The notes beneath the pieces are model-generated. The model searched no databases and had not been told where the DNA came from. It saw only the letters and a list, made by a program, of their open reading frames with translations. Positions 1 through 11,403 of a DNA stretch of 64,000 bases are shown one piece after another. Origin of the DNA: Brachycybe producta. Taxonomy: Eukaryota; Arthropoda; Diplopoda; Playtdesmida; Andrognathidae. How positions within the stretch are numbered: position 1 is the stretch's first letter; each line of letters begins with the position of its first letter. Both the position numbers and the translations under genes were made by a program. Location of the stretch: NCBI GenBank assembly GCA_036925085.1, contig JAUPFP010000034.1:697501-761500 (forward strand), read 5' to 3'.

Positions 1-1916
1 ACTCTGGAGTTTCACAATATGAATATGTCCTAAGTTTGAATACACGAAAATGTGTAGAAATTTCAAGAATGTTTTGTAATATATTAGTTTTCTATGCTTT
101 TTAAAGATGTACGTTATTGGTCTTCAAAAATGCATAAAGTCCAATCAAAATATGCCATTATAATTTGTAAGATTGTCCGGGACTTCCACATTCCTTGATA
201 ATGGTAATTAGCACTATCCTGTACACCACTCACTGCCATATAATATAAAGTAAACTAAATGTTGTTCTCACTACAAAAAGAAAACAGTTTCCAGATTTAC
301 TACTGACTTGGTGGTTTTGCAAATTCGCCAGTAAATTTGCAGAATGACTGATTTTTCCACCTTAACTGTAACATTATATGATTTTGAAATGTAAAGACAT
401 ACATATGTGTATGAGATTACATTAAAAATGCAGGTCGTTACTGATTGAAATGAAATGGTTTGTGTACTTTGTCTACTACATACATACATATATCATGTCA
501 ATCAGAAGAAAAAAAAAACATTTATTTTTCACTTAGAAAAGAGATTTTTCAATGTGATATATCACAGCTGATGTTCCAAATTTATCTTTTCTGTATATGT
601 AATGGTGGATGTGTGAAAAAATAGGAAACACTCTTTTTTGATGTTTGTATATATAGGAATAGAAAAGGAGGAGGAGGTGGAGGCAATTGAGCACAGACAG
701 GTGCTTTGTGTATTATTGATTTGCGAAAAGATTGACAACGCAACAAACACCACTTATTACAACTCCTTTGCTTAGAGACCTAACTCTGACATTTCAAAAA
801 ACACAAACTTAAATGCCAAAGTGGAGTTCTGCATTTTTTATGACGTATCTAACTATAATAATAATAATAATATGTATGTAATAGTAGGTATTTCAGTGAT
901 GCCACTTGGGGTTCACAAATGTACTAAGTTTTTATTGTTTTGAATGGTGTCCATAATATTGTGGACCCACACTGATCCCTTTAAGCCCTCCTTTAAATCC
1001 CACACAAGTGATTTTTCGTTAAACTTACATGAGATAAAAATTGCAATGAGACATACTGTACAACTCAAGAGTTTATAAGTGAACTGATTTAACTTTAAAC
1101 TTTGTAAAAAAATTCTTTAAAAATTATGTAAGAGTCAAATGGAGTTGCACATGTTGCAACATGGAAATTAAATCGGAGAGATTTAAATTTACATGTCAGT
1201 TTTTAAATTCCATTTTATTTTCTCTTATCTGATTTTTTCTTACTTTACAGTTTATGAAACTAGTTGTAAAAGTAGTTTCTTGTGTGGTATGGATTATGGA
1301 AGTTTATTAAAAACTTGCAATTGCAAAATCTCATAGCAAGTTTTATTGTATGAAAAGTTGCTTGTGTGTGTGTGTGTGTTAGGAAGTTTTAGAAATGAAA
1401 CGAGGTCGTGTTAAGATTTAAACTTTCTCAATATGTAATGTGTTTCTAAAAATGGATATACCTGTACATAACTTTCTTAATGAAGCATTTCATTTTTATG
1501 TTTTATCACATCCTATTAGCATTGTATTACAATTTAAGAACTTCTTTTGAAATCTTTTAAAATAAAAAAAGACGGTCACGGAAGTTAAATTCCGCTTTGT
1601 GGACAATCATGAAAAGGATGAATACTTTCCATTATAAAATTATGGCAGTGTGTCACTCATATATGTCGTACGCAATGTGTACGGTATATACATTATATAT
1701 AATATAATAATATATATGCAGCAGTTGTTGTTTTTTTTTTTGCTCAATGGGGAGTGGCCATAAAACCAAACACACATTGTAGTGATTACACCTTCTTAAA
1801 ATCCTGGTACAACACACAAACCAAACCCTACTTTTATATATTGTATATATATATATACATTACCTACTTAAAATCGCATACATAATTCAAACATAAATTA
1901 TCGATTGATTGTCATT

Positions 1917-2003
1917 AGGAATTTCTTAACAACTGAAGTTCCAGGTGTGTGTACTATTAACCACACACAAACACCTGGAACTTCTGTTCTTAAGAAACTT
2001 TAT
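1917..2003. repeat. Imperfect hairpin, arms about 35 bp
   Basis: AACTGAAGTTCCAGGTGTG on the left arm is answered by CACCTGGAACTTCTGTT on the right, around a loop of about 10 bases. The arms extend outward through TTTCTTAA and TTAAGAAA. A second copy lies at 7089-7175 in the duplicated segment. It could be a small foldback transposon; no target duplication is obvious. Confidence 0.7.
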
Positions 2004-2559
2004 TTATATAAATAATTAACTTCATTTGTTTTACTATTGTATTGTCTTCTATTCTGGCACATAACACAGGTGAAGACATTTAATTATTTATATGTTAGGT
2101 TTGTGTCAGATGAGGTTTGACTATAAAGTAACATTATGAAGTTAATTTTTTGTTGTTGTTGTCATTGTGAAATTAATCTTCTTCTGTATTTCTCCTTTGT
2201 CAACTTAAAAGTTTCTGTCATCTTTGGAACTTTTATCTGGAAGTTCTGAAACTGAGATCTTAATATTCTCTTAATACTCTCCATTTCATGTCAGAAACGT
2301 TTTGCTAGAATATTATATTTATATTAGTCATATTTTTATTTGTATATAGTATAAATGTATATGGTATAAGCTAGGGTTTTTGGCGCCCGGGACACATGGT
2401 GACAAATGCAACAAAGCGCCTGATCCTATGAAAGAGAAAGTAAATGGTTAATATAGCACCTACAATGGTGGCCTTTTCAAGGGTACTCTCAGAAGAAGTT
2501 GGTTACCAAAAATATTCAATATTATGACTATGTAATAGGCTTTCACATACATGTATTGC

Positions 2560-2830
2560 ATTAGTTTGCAGTTCAGTTCAATTCAATTCAACAGAGTACA
2601 ACCTGCAATCAGCTCGAGAGCCATGTGGCAGAGGAGAATAATTCCCAATCATAAGTAGTTATCATCTCGAAAGGTTTAAACATCCGATTCATCATCATTC
2701 ATCAAATTGAATTTCTCCTAAAATGGAATTATGTGCTGGAAGAGAATTTTCATAGTCTAAAATTCTAAATACATTTGGAAAGAAAGACCACAAAATACTG
2801 TAATACGCATTAATCAGTTCTAGTTCTTAA
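2560..2830 (-). mobile_element. Decayed LINE 3' fragment (duplicated at 7732-8002)
   Basis: On the minus strand one frame reads FFPNVFR followed shortly by NSLP, resembling the FFxxxxRxWNSLP motif near the C-terminus of many LINE reverse transcriptases, but broken by an insertion. The flanking text (GAGAGCCATGTGGCAGAGG on the plus strand) closely parallels the LINE piece at 61080-61500. It is a remnant with no open frame. Confidence 0.4.
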
Positions 2831-3114
2831 AATAAGCTTTGGATGGTCATGTTACTCATGTATATATTTATATATGGAAGTTTCCAGCAATAATTCCATT
2901 GAACAATGCTCTCTTTTCTGCAGCTACCATCCATTCAAGAAGGGGTTCTGAGATCTATCAAGTTTTTTGTACTACTTGGTGCTGTTATGTTGGCGCACCC
3001 TGATCCTGGCGCCCACCAGCGCCCCTTTCTTGGTAGATAGCCCTTTCTTGGTAGATAGACAAATCTAGTGCTAACCTCGTCAACTTCAAGAACGATCTCT
3101 GTAAAGTATAAAGA

Positions 3115-3214
3115 TTTATATATATATGTATATTTATATATATATATATATATATATTACATATATATATATATATATTATATATATATATATATATTAC
3201 ATATATATATATTT
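3115..3214. repeat. (TA)n microsatellite
   Basis: About 100 bases of nearly pure TA with occasional TTACA and TTTA interruptions. It marks the point where duplication copy 1 diverges from copy 2, which has only a few TA units before unrelated sequence. Confidence 0.9.
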
Positions 3215-5172
3215 TAATATTGACCCTTGAGGTTAAGGACTTAAGAACAATTTGTAATGTTTACTGAAATGAAAGTTGGACTAGATATTTTCAGTACACA
3301 TTACATTTTTTGTATTTATTATTTATTAAAATTATTACTAGCCATCATTGGTGAGGCTGAACTTTTATTGTAGGCCTATAATTTCATTTAACCAATACAT
3401 ATATAGTTCATATACAGCATATATGTAATGTGTAGTCTATAGGAAACGGTAGGAATAGAAGAGAAAACTGATCTAGAAATTATTGTTATTGCAAATCGTG
3501 TCAAATAATTTCATTTCAAGAGGTGGACAACCCCTTCTATAAATAGATGTAATGTGCCTCCGAACCACTTTTGCACATTAGAAACTAGTGAAGTTTTTTT
3601 CTTCTTCTTCTTCTGACTGTTTGTAATAATGTGTGATAGAAATAAATATTTATTATATTTTTATCACACTTGACATGGAATGTATGTCACATTTTTTATT
3701 TAGATGTTGTGTGTGTTGCTTCAACTTGCTTTTTTAAAAAAAAGTCAGGTTATCTATATAAAATGAATTCAAGTGAGGATTCAAATACAGTGGAAACCTT
3801 TTAACACGAAATGGAAGGTACTGAAATATTTTTTCGTCTTAAAACGAATTTGGTGTTAAAAGAAAGAATTTTAATGGTATTTTAAGGGGACCCGGGCCGT
3901 GTATAATTTACGCTCGTATTAACTCTGTATTAATTTGAACTTTAAACAGGGTTAACATTCTTTGGTCACTTTTACTGTGGTCAATTTCAACTACTGAAAT
4001 AACCTATTTTCAACAGCCCTAAATGACAGGCAGTTAGAAATCAGGGAGAACTTCAGTTGGCTCCGCCCTTGTTATGACGAACGCAACTTCTAATTGGTTG
4101 GTTATGTAGTCTGACGTCACATGCTCCGCCCTTTTCAACGTCGAACCACACAACAAACCAATTAGAAGTTGCCTTTCGTCATAACAAGGGCGGAGCCAAC
4201 TGAAGTTCGTCCCGATTTTTAAATGGCTGTCCCTAAATGGCTGTCCCTAAATGCTATCAACTGTGTCACTTGTAACCAAGACCCAAATTCAAAATGGAAA
4301 CTTAACACTTTGAACTTAAACTTTAAACCTCTTAGCAGGGCTTCAACATAAAAACACTGTTAAAGATTATATTATTCAATAAAAGTTTTTTTATGTTGGA
4401 ACCCTGTTCAGAGGGTTAAAGTTGAAGTATTATTTTTTGAATTTAGGCTCAAGTAACGCAAGTAATGGACGCGTTTAAAATAGCAGTCTGTTGTTAATGA
4501 AATCTGCAGTGTTTTTAACCCTAATGAAGATGTTGTGTGTCCAAAATTGGAATTTACTTTGTAATTACGGTACAACTATTAATTTTTTTGTTAGAAATAG
4601 AAATGCATTAGGTTAAGTTTGTAATGCAATTTATTGGCTACAATACACCACACCCATTAGATAAACATTCTTGAAGATAATGATGATTAAAATTTAATTT
4701 CATTAGTCACGAAAATAGCATACTGTAATGTCAACTTCAACTATCAAATAACGTTCGTCTGTCTATAAGTGTGCCAGCTGCAAACTCATTTTATTCTTTA
4801 ATAACTTTGAAAACGTGATAGATATTATCGAACATTCATTGTTATCATATTCTAATAAGAGATGTAGTGGGGGAAAAAAACTGGCTCTTCCGAGACTGCA
4901 AGTAGATTTGCGTAATTTCTAGAAAATACAGCTTTAGCTTTGATCTCATGGCTTTGAGCTAGAACTTTTTAAGGTTCACTACAGCTACCAAAATAGTATA
5001 TATTCCTAACCTACCATTGTATCTGATAAGGCAGTGATAACAATGATCGTTTGGCACAATTCAGTTAATCTTCTAGCTAGTGCTTCAGGTTGTAGTTATC
5101 GTATCTAGAAATCTGAGCTATTCTAGCTGCATTCTCTGGAGAGCTCTTATTTTCTGCCATTGTGCCACAATG
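3215..5172. other. Spacer between the duplicated copies; no gene seen
   Basis: AT-rich sequence unique to the interval between the two duplicated copies. It contains one 205-bp palindromic MITE (4026-4230) and a single TTCACTACAGCTACCAAAA at 4975-4993, matching the subrepeat of the large foldback element near 46-47.6 kb. A TACAGTGGAAACC start near 3787 resembles a pogo-type transposon end but has no partner. I find no exon with coding character. Confidence 0.6.
4026..4230. mobile_element. Palindromic MITE, family 1, copy a
   Basis: Ends ACAGGCAGTTAG and AAATGGCTGT, flanked on both sides by the 9-bp duplication CCCTAAATG (4017-4025 and 4231-4239). The two halves are near-complete inverted repeats carrying GGCTCCGCCC, TAATTGG and, off-centre, TGACGTCA. 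No coding capacity. Confidence 0.9.
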
Positions 5173-8100
5173 ACTCTGGAGTTTCACAATATGAATATGT
5201 CCTAAGTTTGAATACACGAAAATGTGTAGAAATTTCAAGAATGTTTTGTAATATATTAGTTTTCTATGCTTTTTAAAGATGTACGTTATTGGTCTTCAAA
5301 AATGCATAAAGTCCAATCAAAATATGCCATTATAATTTGTAAGATTGTCCGGGACTTCCACATTCCTTGATAATGGTAATTAGCACTATCCTGTACACCA
5401 CTCACTGCCATATAATATAAAGTAAACTAAATGTTGTTCTCACTACAAAAAGAAAACAGTTTCCAGATTTACTACTGACTTGGTGGTTTTGCAAATTCGC
5501 CAGTAAATTTGCAGAATGACTGATTTTTCCACCTTAACTGTAACATTATATGATTTTGAAATGTAAAGACATACATATGTGTATGAGATTACATTAAAAA
5601 TGCAGGTCGTTACTGATTGAAATGAAATGGTTTGTGTACTTTGTCTACTACATACATACATATATCATGTCAATCAGAAGAAAAAAAAAACATTTATTTT
5701 TCACTTAGAAAAGAGATTTTTCAATGTGATATATCACAGCTGATGTTCCAAATTTATCTTTTCTGTATATGTAATGGTGGATGTGTGAAAAAATAGGAAA
5801 CACTCTTTTTTGATGTTTGTATATATAGGAATAGAAAAGGAGGAGGAGGTGGAGGCAATTGAGCACAGACAGGTGCTTTGTGTATTATTGATTTGCGAAA
5901 AGATTGACAACGCAACAAACACCACTTATTACAACTCCTTTGCTTAGAGACCTAACTCTGACATTTCAAAAAACACAAACTTAAATGCCAAAGTGGAGTT
6001 CTGCATTTTTTATGACGTATCTAACTATAATAATAATAATAATATGTATGTAATAGTAGGTATTTCAGTGATGCCACTTGGGGTTCACAAATGTACTAAG
6101 TTTTTATTGTTTTGAATGGTGTCCATAATATTGTGGACCCACACTGATCCCTTTAAGCCCTCCTTTAAATCCCACACAAGTGATTTTTCGTTAAACTTAC
6201 ATGAGATAAAAATTGCAATGAGACATACTGTACAACTCAAGAGTTTATAAGTGAACTGATTTAACTTTAAACTTTGTAAAAAAATTCTTTAAAAATTATG
6301 TAAGAGTCAAATGGAGTTGCACATGTTGCAACATGGAAATTAAATCGGAGAGATTTAAATTTACATGTCAGTTTTTAAATTCCATTTTATTTTCTCTTAT
6401 CTGATTTTTTCTTACTTTACAGTTTATGAAACTAGTTGTAAAAGTAGTTTCTTGTGTGGTATGGATTATGGAAGTTTATTAAAAACTTGCAATTGCAAAA
6501 TCTCATAGCAAGTTTTATTGTATGAAAAGTTGCTTGTGTGTGTGTGTGTGTTAGGAAGTTTTAGAAATGAAACGAGGTCGTGTTAAGATTTAAACTTTCT
6601 CAATATGTAATGTGTTTCTAAAAATGGATATACCTGTACATAACTTTCTTAATGAAGCATTTCATTTTTATGTTTTATCACATCCTATTAGCATTGTATT
6701 ACAATTTAAGAACTTCTTTTGAAATCTTTTAAAATAAAAAAAGACGGTCACGGAAGTTAAATTCCGCTTTGTGGACAATCATGAAAAGGATGAATACTTT
6801 CCATTATAAAATTATGGCAGTGTGTCACTCATATATGTCGTACGCAATGTGTACGGTATATACATTATATATAATATAATAATATATATGCAGCAGTTGT
6901 TGTTTTTTTTTTTGCTCAATGGGGAGTGGCCATAAAACCAAACACACATTGTAGTGATTACACCTTCTTAAAATCCTGGTACAACACACAAACCAAACCC
7001 TACTTTTATATATTGTATATATATATATACATTACCTACTTAAAATCGCATACATAATTCAAACATAAATTATCGATTGATTGTCATTAGGAATTTCTTA
7101 ACAACTGAAGTTCCAGGTGTGTGTACTATTAACCACACACAAACACCTGGAACTTCTGTTCTTAAGAAACTTTATTTATATAAATAATTAACTTCATTTG
7201 TTTTACTATTGTATTGTCTTCTATTCTGGCACATAACACAGGTGAAGACATTTAATTATTTATATGTTAGGTTTGTGTCAGATGAGGTTTGACTATAAAG
7301 TAACATTATGAAGTTAATTTTTTGTTGTTGTTGTCATTGTGAAATTAATCTTCTTCTGTATTTCTCCTTTGTCAACTTAAAAGTTTCTGTCATCTTTGGA
7401 ACTTTTATCTGGAAGTTCTGAAACTGAGATCTTAATATTCTCTTAATACTCTCCATTTCATGTCAGAAACGTTTTGCTAGAATATTATATTTATATTAGT
7501 CATATTTTTATTTGTATATAGTATAAATGTATATGGTATAAGCTAGGGTTTTTGGCGCCCGGGACACATGGTGACAAATGCAACAAAGCGCCTGATCCTA
7601 TGAAAGAGAAAGTAAATGGTTAATATAGCACCTACAATGGTGGCCTTTTCAAGGGTACTCTCAGAAGAAGTTGGTTACCAAAAATATTCAATATTATGAC
7701 TATGTAATAGGCTTTCACATACATGTATTGCATTAGTTTGCAGTTCAGTTCAATTCAATTCAACAGAGTACAACCTGCAATCAGCTCGAGAGCCATGTGG
7801 CAGAGGAGAATAATTCCCAATCATAAGTAGTTATCATCTCGAAAGGTTTAAACATCCGATTCATCATCATTCATCAAATTGAATTTCTCCTAAAATGGAA
7901 TTATGTGCTGGAAGAGAATTTTCATAGTCTAAAATTCTAAATACATTTGGAAAGAAAGACCACAAAATACTGTAATACGCATTAATCAGTTCTAGTTCTT
8001 ATAATAAGCTTTGGATGGTCATGTTACTCATGTATATATTTATATATGGAAGTTTCCAGCAATAATTCCATTGAACAATGCTCTCTTTTCTGCAGCTACC

Positions 8101-8296
8101 ATCCATTCAAGAAGGGGTTCTGAGATCTATCAAGTTTTTTGTACTACTTGGTGCTGTTATGTTGGCGCACCCTGATCCTGGCGCCCACCAGCGCCCCTTT
8201 CTTGGTAGATAGCCCTTTCTTGGTAGATAGACAAATCTAGTGCTAACCTCGTCAACTTCAAGAACGATCTCTGTAAAGTATAAAGATTTATATATA
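5173..8296. repeat. Direct duplication, copy 2
   Basis: Second copy of the segment at 1-3124, same orientation, with one base change noticed. It ends at 8296 in a short TATATA run and is followed by sequence unrelated to the right flank of copy 1. Near-identity means either a recent tandem event or an assembly artefact such as a retained second haplotype. Confidence 0.95.
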
Positions 8297-9659
8297 AAAA
8301 GTCGATAGAGTTTACCACTAGCTTTGACAATATCACATTTTGACAGTCATATGTGAGAATAGATCTCATATCATAAGATATTATATAAATGAATCTTTTG
8401 ACCAAAAATCAACTAAATATTTGATTTTTTTCAATTACAAGCAGTATTTAAAAATTTAAAATTTTTACTTGAGTTTCATTTTAATTTAATAAGAAACCCT
8501 ATTTTTACAAGCTTTTCTTTAAGTTGACATGACCGTTGTCCGTTTGAGTGGACTTGTATTTCTGCTATTTTAACCAACTTCCCCATAATTACCTAGAGAA
8601 AGCTGATATTATGTAAACTGCCCTCCTCTCTAGTGGGACCTGTTAATCTATCAAATTTCGACGGATCCTTGATCAATGATCCGCCGTTATAGGAGGATAG
8701 GCTTCCCTTAGATAACGTACTTATCAAGAAAATAAAAAAATGACACTCCTGTAGTCCCAAAAACAAAAAAACATGTCTTAGGATAAAAAGCTTGTACCGA
8801 AAAACGTATTTTTTTATATTTACTTGTTTTATATTGCTTTCTAACGACAGTTCTTGTAGTAAGTTTATTTGAATACAGAAAAAAATAATACCCACTTATG
8901 TCTAATGTTGTTTGTTTGAAAACAAGTTTAGAATCCGGATTATTTAGGTGTTTTTTATTTTATTATGTTGCATATAAAACCATTAGTGCTAGAATTTGGT
9001 GAGTTGCCATGACTCTTCTTCTTCTTCTTTCTTTGTGTGTGTCTCTTTTCTTCGTATTTTTTTTATCATCGTCGTTATTATCAATCATAAGTGTTATTAT
9101 CGGAAGTATTTACAAAGAAGGACGTTGCTTAGATCATAAAATGCATCATCCACTTGGAAGTCACCTTTCTTATTATATTATAATAAAGGCGAAGAAGAAA
9201 AGTCCTAATGTAATACAGACCTTGGTTACAGACATGTGATGTTTGTTATACCGGAATTGGAAAATTGAATTTGTCTAGAAACCTCATCTTGAAACCGTCG
9301 TCAAGCTGCTTTGTAGATATTTGTACATTATTGTGTCTTGGTACGAAAACAGTTAAGATTATAATTGAGATGTGGAAATAAACTTCGTTATATATATATA
9401 TTTATACCCCATTGTATATTTGTATCCTGTAATTTAATGATGATGACATTGTGTAATTGTCATGGTGACATATTTTCCTATGTAGCCAATACACATATCC
9501 TTATAACATTACAAATTGAATGTACAATACTACTTTTAAAAATTAATTATATTCAAAATCGAGATTCTAAAAAATGGAAAAATCAGAAGAAAAAAAATCC
9601 TCTTGATAATTTTTTTTAAAAAAAAACTAAAAGAATATAATTCTAAAACTACCATAAAA

Positions 9660-10113
9660 AGTTATGATTTATTTAAAAGTATCAACTTGAAAATACTGAT
9701 GATTCAGTTACTCTTCTAGTCTCTAAGACACTTTCATGTTTTACTTAATTTTAAGGTGATTTTAAAGTGTAAACACATCTCGAACTCTTGATTATTCTGT
9801 CTTCCAGGTGCAAAATGTATAGAGAAACTTGAATGTGTTTTACAAAATAGAAGATTAGGTCAATCACGTATAAACGTATTTTCATGTCGATATTTTTTAA
9901 AATAAGCTTTTTATAGACAGAAATTTAAAAAGTATCGTCTGCTTAAACTTGGGGTCATTTTTCAAACTCGCATAAAAAGCATATTTTGAAAAATATCAAC
10001 ATGAAAATACATTTACGTGATTGAGCTACCTTTCTAGTTTCTAAAACACTTTCTAGTTTCTTTTCATTTTGCACCAGAAAGACAGAATAATGAAGAGTTC
10101 TAGAGGCGTTTAA
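9660..10113. mobile_element. Foldback repeat, family 2 (one whole copy plus half)
   Basis: The whole copy starts TTAAGGTGATTTTAAAGTGT at 9751 and ends AGAGGCGTTTAAC. Its halves pair through TTTTCATGTCGATATTTTTT and its counterpart, and through CTTTCTAGTTTCTAAAACAC. The preceding 90 bases repeat the right half of the same family. AT-rich and non-coding. Confidence 0.75.
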
Positions 10114-11334
10114 CATTGATCATTCTTAACATAAAAATATACTGTATATTATATTTCGTGACTGTCATATTATGCTGTACATCAGTTAGTGACAGTTATA
10201 AAGATATGATACACATATGCCAGTATTTGTCATATAATTTTCTTTTGAGATTGATACAAGACTTTTTTTTAGAAGTGACAGTTTACCATCAAATGACTTA
10301 AGTATTCTTTCTGTAAATGACACTACTGATTCATCAAACCATATTTAAACTCAAAAGACAAAAACAAATGTTTAATATGCAAACAGAACATTGAAAAATA
10401 AAATATCTTTCCTTGTTAACTGGAAGTGGAAAATTGTGTTTTTAAATAATTCTGATAAAAAAAAATCAGGATATAAAAATATAATTTTTATGAATAAAAA
10501 CCTGTTTCCGGGAGAAAAAAAAATTTGGATTTTTTGTTTCGATTGCAAAAAATACTAAATTCTTTTAATATACTGTACACTGAAATTCCAACAGTTGACA
10601 AACGTTTTATTGTTTTCGGTAAGTTCACTTAATTTTATTAACCTCTGATTATGATACAATTCCATCTTTTTTTCGCAATGTTTTGAGATGACTGATTTTG
10701 AGATGACTGATTTTGAGTTTCAGATGCGTTTACACTTTAAAACCAAACTTGAAAGTGCCTTAGACATTAGTGATGAACAGTCACAGAATCATCATATATA
10801 ACGGAGATTTTCATGTTGTTTGCTTTGAGAATTCATAACCTTTTTGTAGGCGTTTCAAACTTTAAAAGCAAGCTTAATGTTGATGATATTAATGTATATA
10901 TACTGTAATAGATGGATTTTTGTTAATTTGAAAACTAGATATACAGTCTACAGATTTTAAGAAAAATTCTGAGTATAGAATTGAGTTTCTCTTAGGTTTT
11001 TTTTCTTTCTCCATCTTTGGATTGATTGCAAATGTTACTAAAAAGTTCTTTCTGCACTAGTTATAAACATAACGCCCACATTGCTATATTGAGAGACATT
11101 AGACAACATTCTCAACAAAACAAAATTGATGATGGCCAATTTAAAACAACAGACCTCCTTTAAAGGAACCTCAAAGAAACAAATCTTGTTGTTTGTTGTG
11201 TACAAGAAATAAATTGTTAGGAGAGTTAGTGAGATTGCAACATGTGAAAATCTCTAAAAGTAAATAACTTTTTTTTATATGCGACAAGACTTCAATTTAG
11301 ATTAATTCGTGAAGCCTCGGAGACCACCTACTTT

Positions 11335-11358
11335 CATATTATTATTATTATTATTATT
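11335..11358. repeat. (ATT)n microsatellite
   Basis: A run of ATT triplets about 45 bases upstream of the first recognised exon of the RhoGAP gene. Confidence 0.85.
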
Positions 11359-11403
11359 GCTGGTCTTTCTATGAATTTAAAGTGTTATTTTGTATTTTTC
11401 TAG

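Larger units (their letters stand above)
1..3124. repeat. Direct duplication, copy 1 (left end outside window)
   Basis: These 3,124 bases recur at 5173-8296 with a constant offset of 5,172. I noticed one base difference (A at 2830, T at 8002), so the copies are nearly identical. The match starts at base 1, so the left boundary lies outside the window. On the right, identity stops inside a TA-rich run where this copy continues as a long (TA)n tract. I see no convincing coding exon. Short minus-strand reading frames at 271-489 and 562-753 are simply duplicated with the DNA and have no recognisable family features. The segment includes a 35-bp-arm hairpin and a decayed LINE-like piece, listed separately. 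Confidence 0.95.
8297..11403. other. Spacer upstream of the RhoGAP gene
   Basis: AT-rich and without a supportable gene. A near-perfect palindrome sits at about 8662-8684 (CGGATCCTTGATCAATGATC then CG). A family-2 foldback repeat occupies 9750-10113, preceded by the right half of another copy (9660-9750), with further decayed pieces near 10680-10870. The leucine-rich frame at 9009-9239 is a low-complexity CTT run and I do not accept it as a gene. The promoter and any 5' non-coding exon of the RhoGAP gene may lie here, unidentified. Confidence 0.5.

Noticed and set aside
271..753. Two minus-strand frames repeated at 5443-5925, looking like a conserved gene pair
   Set aside because: They are identical because the whole 3.1-kb segment is duplicated; neither has family motifs or splice-supported extension.
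9009..9239. Leucine-rich plus-strand frame resembling a signal peptide
   Set aside because: It is generated by CTT/TTT low-complexity DNA and has no coding continuation.
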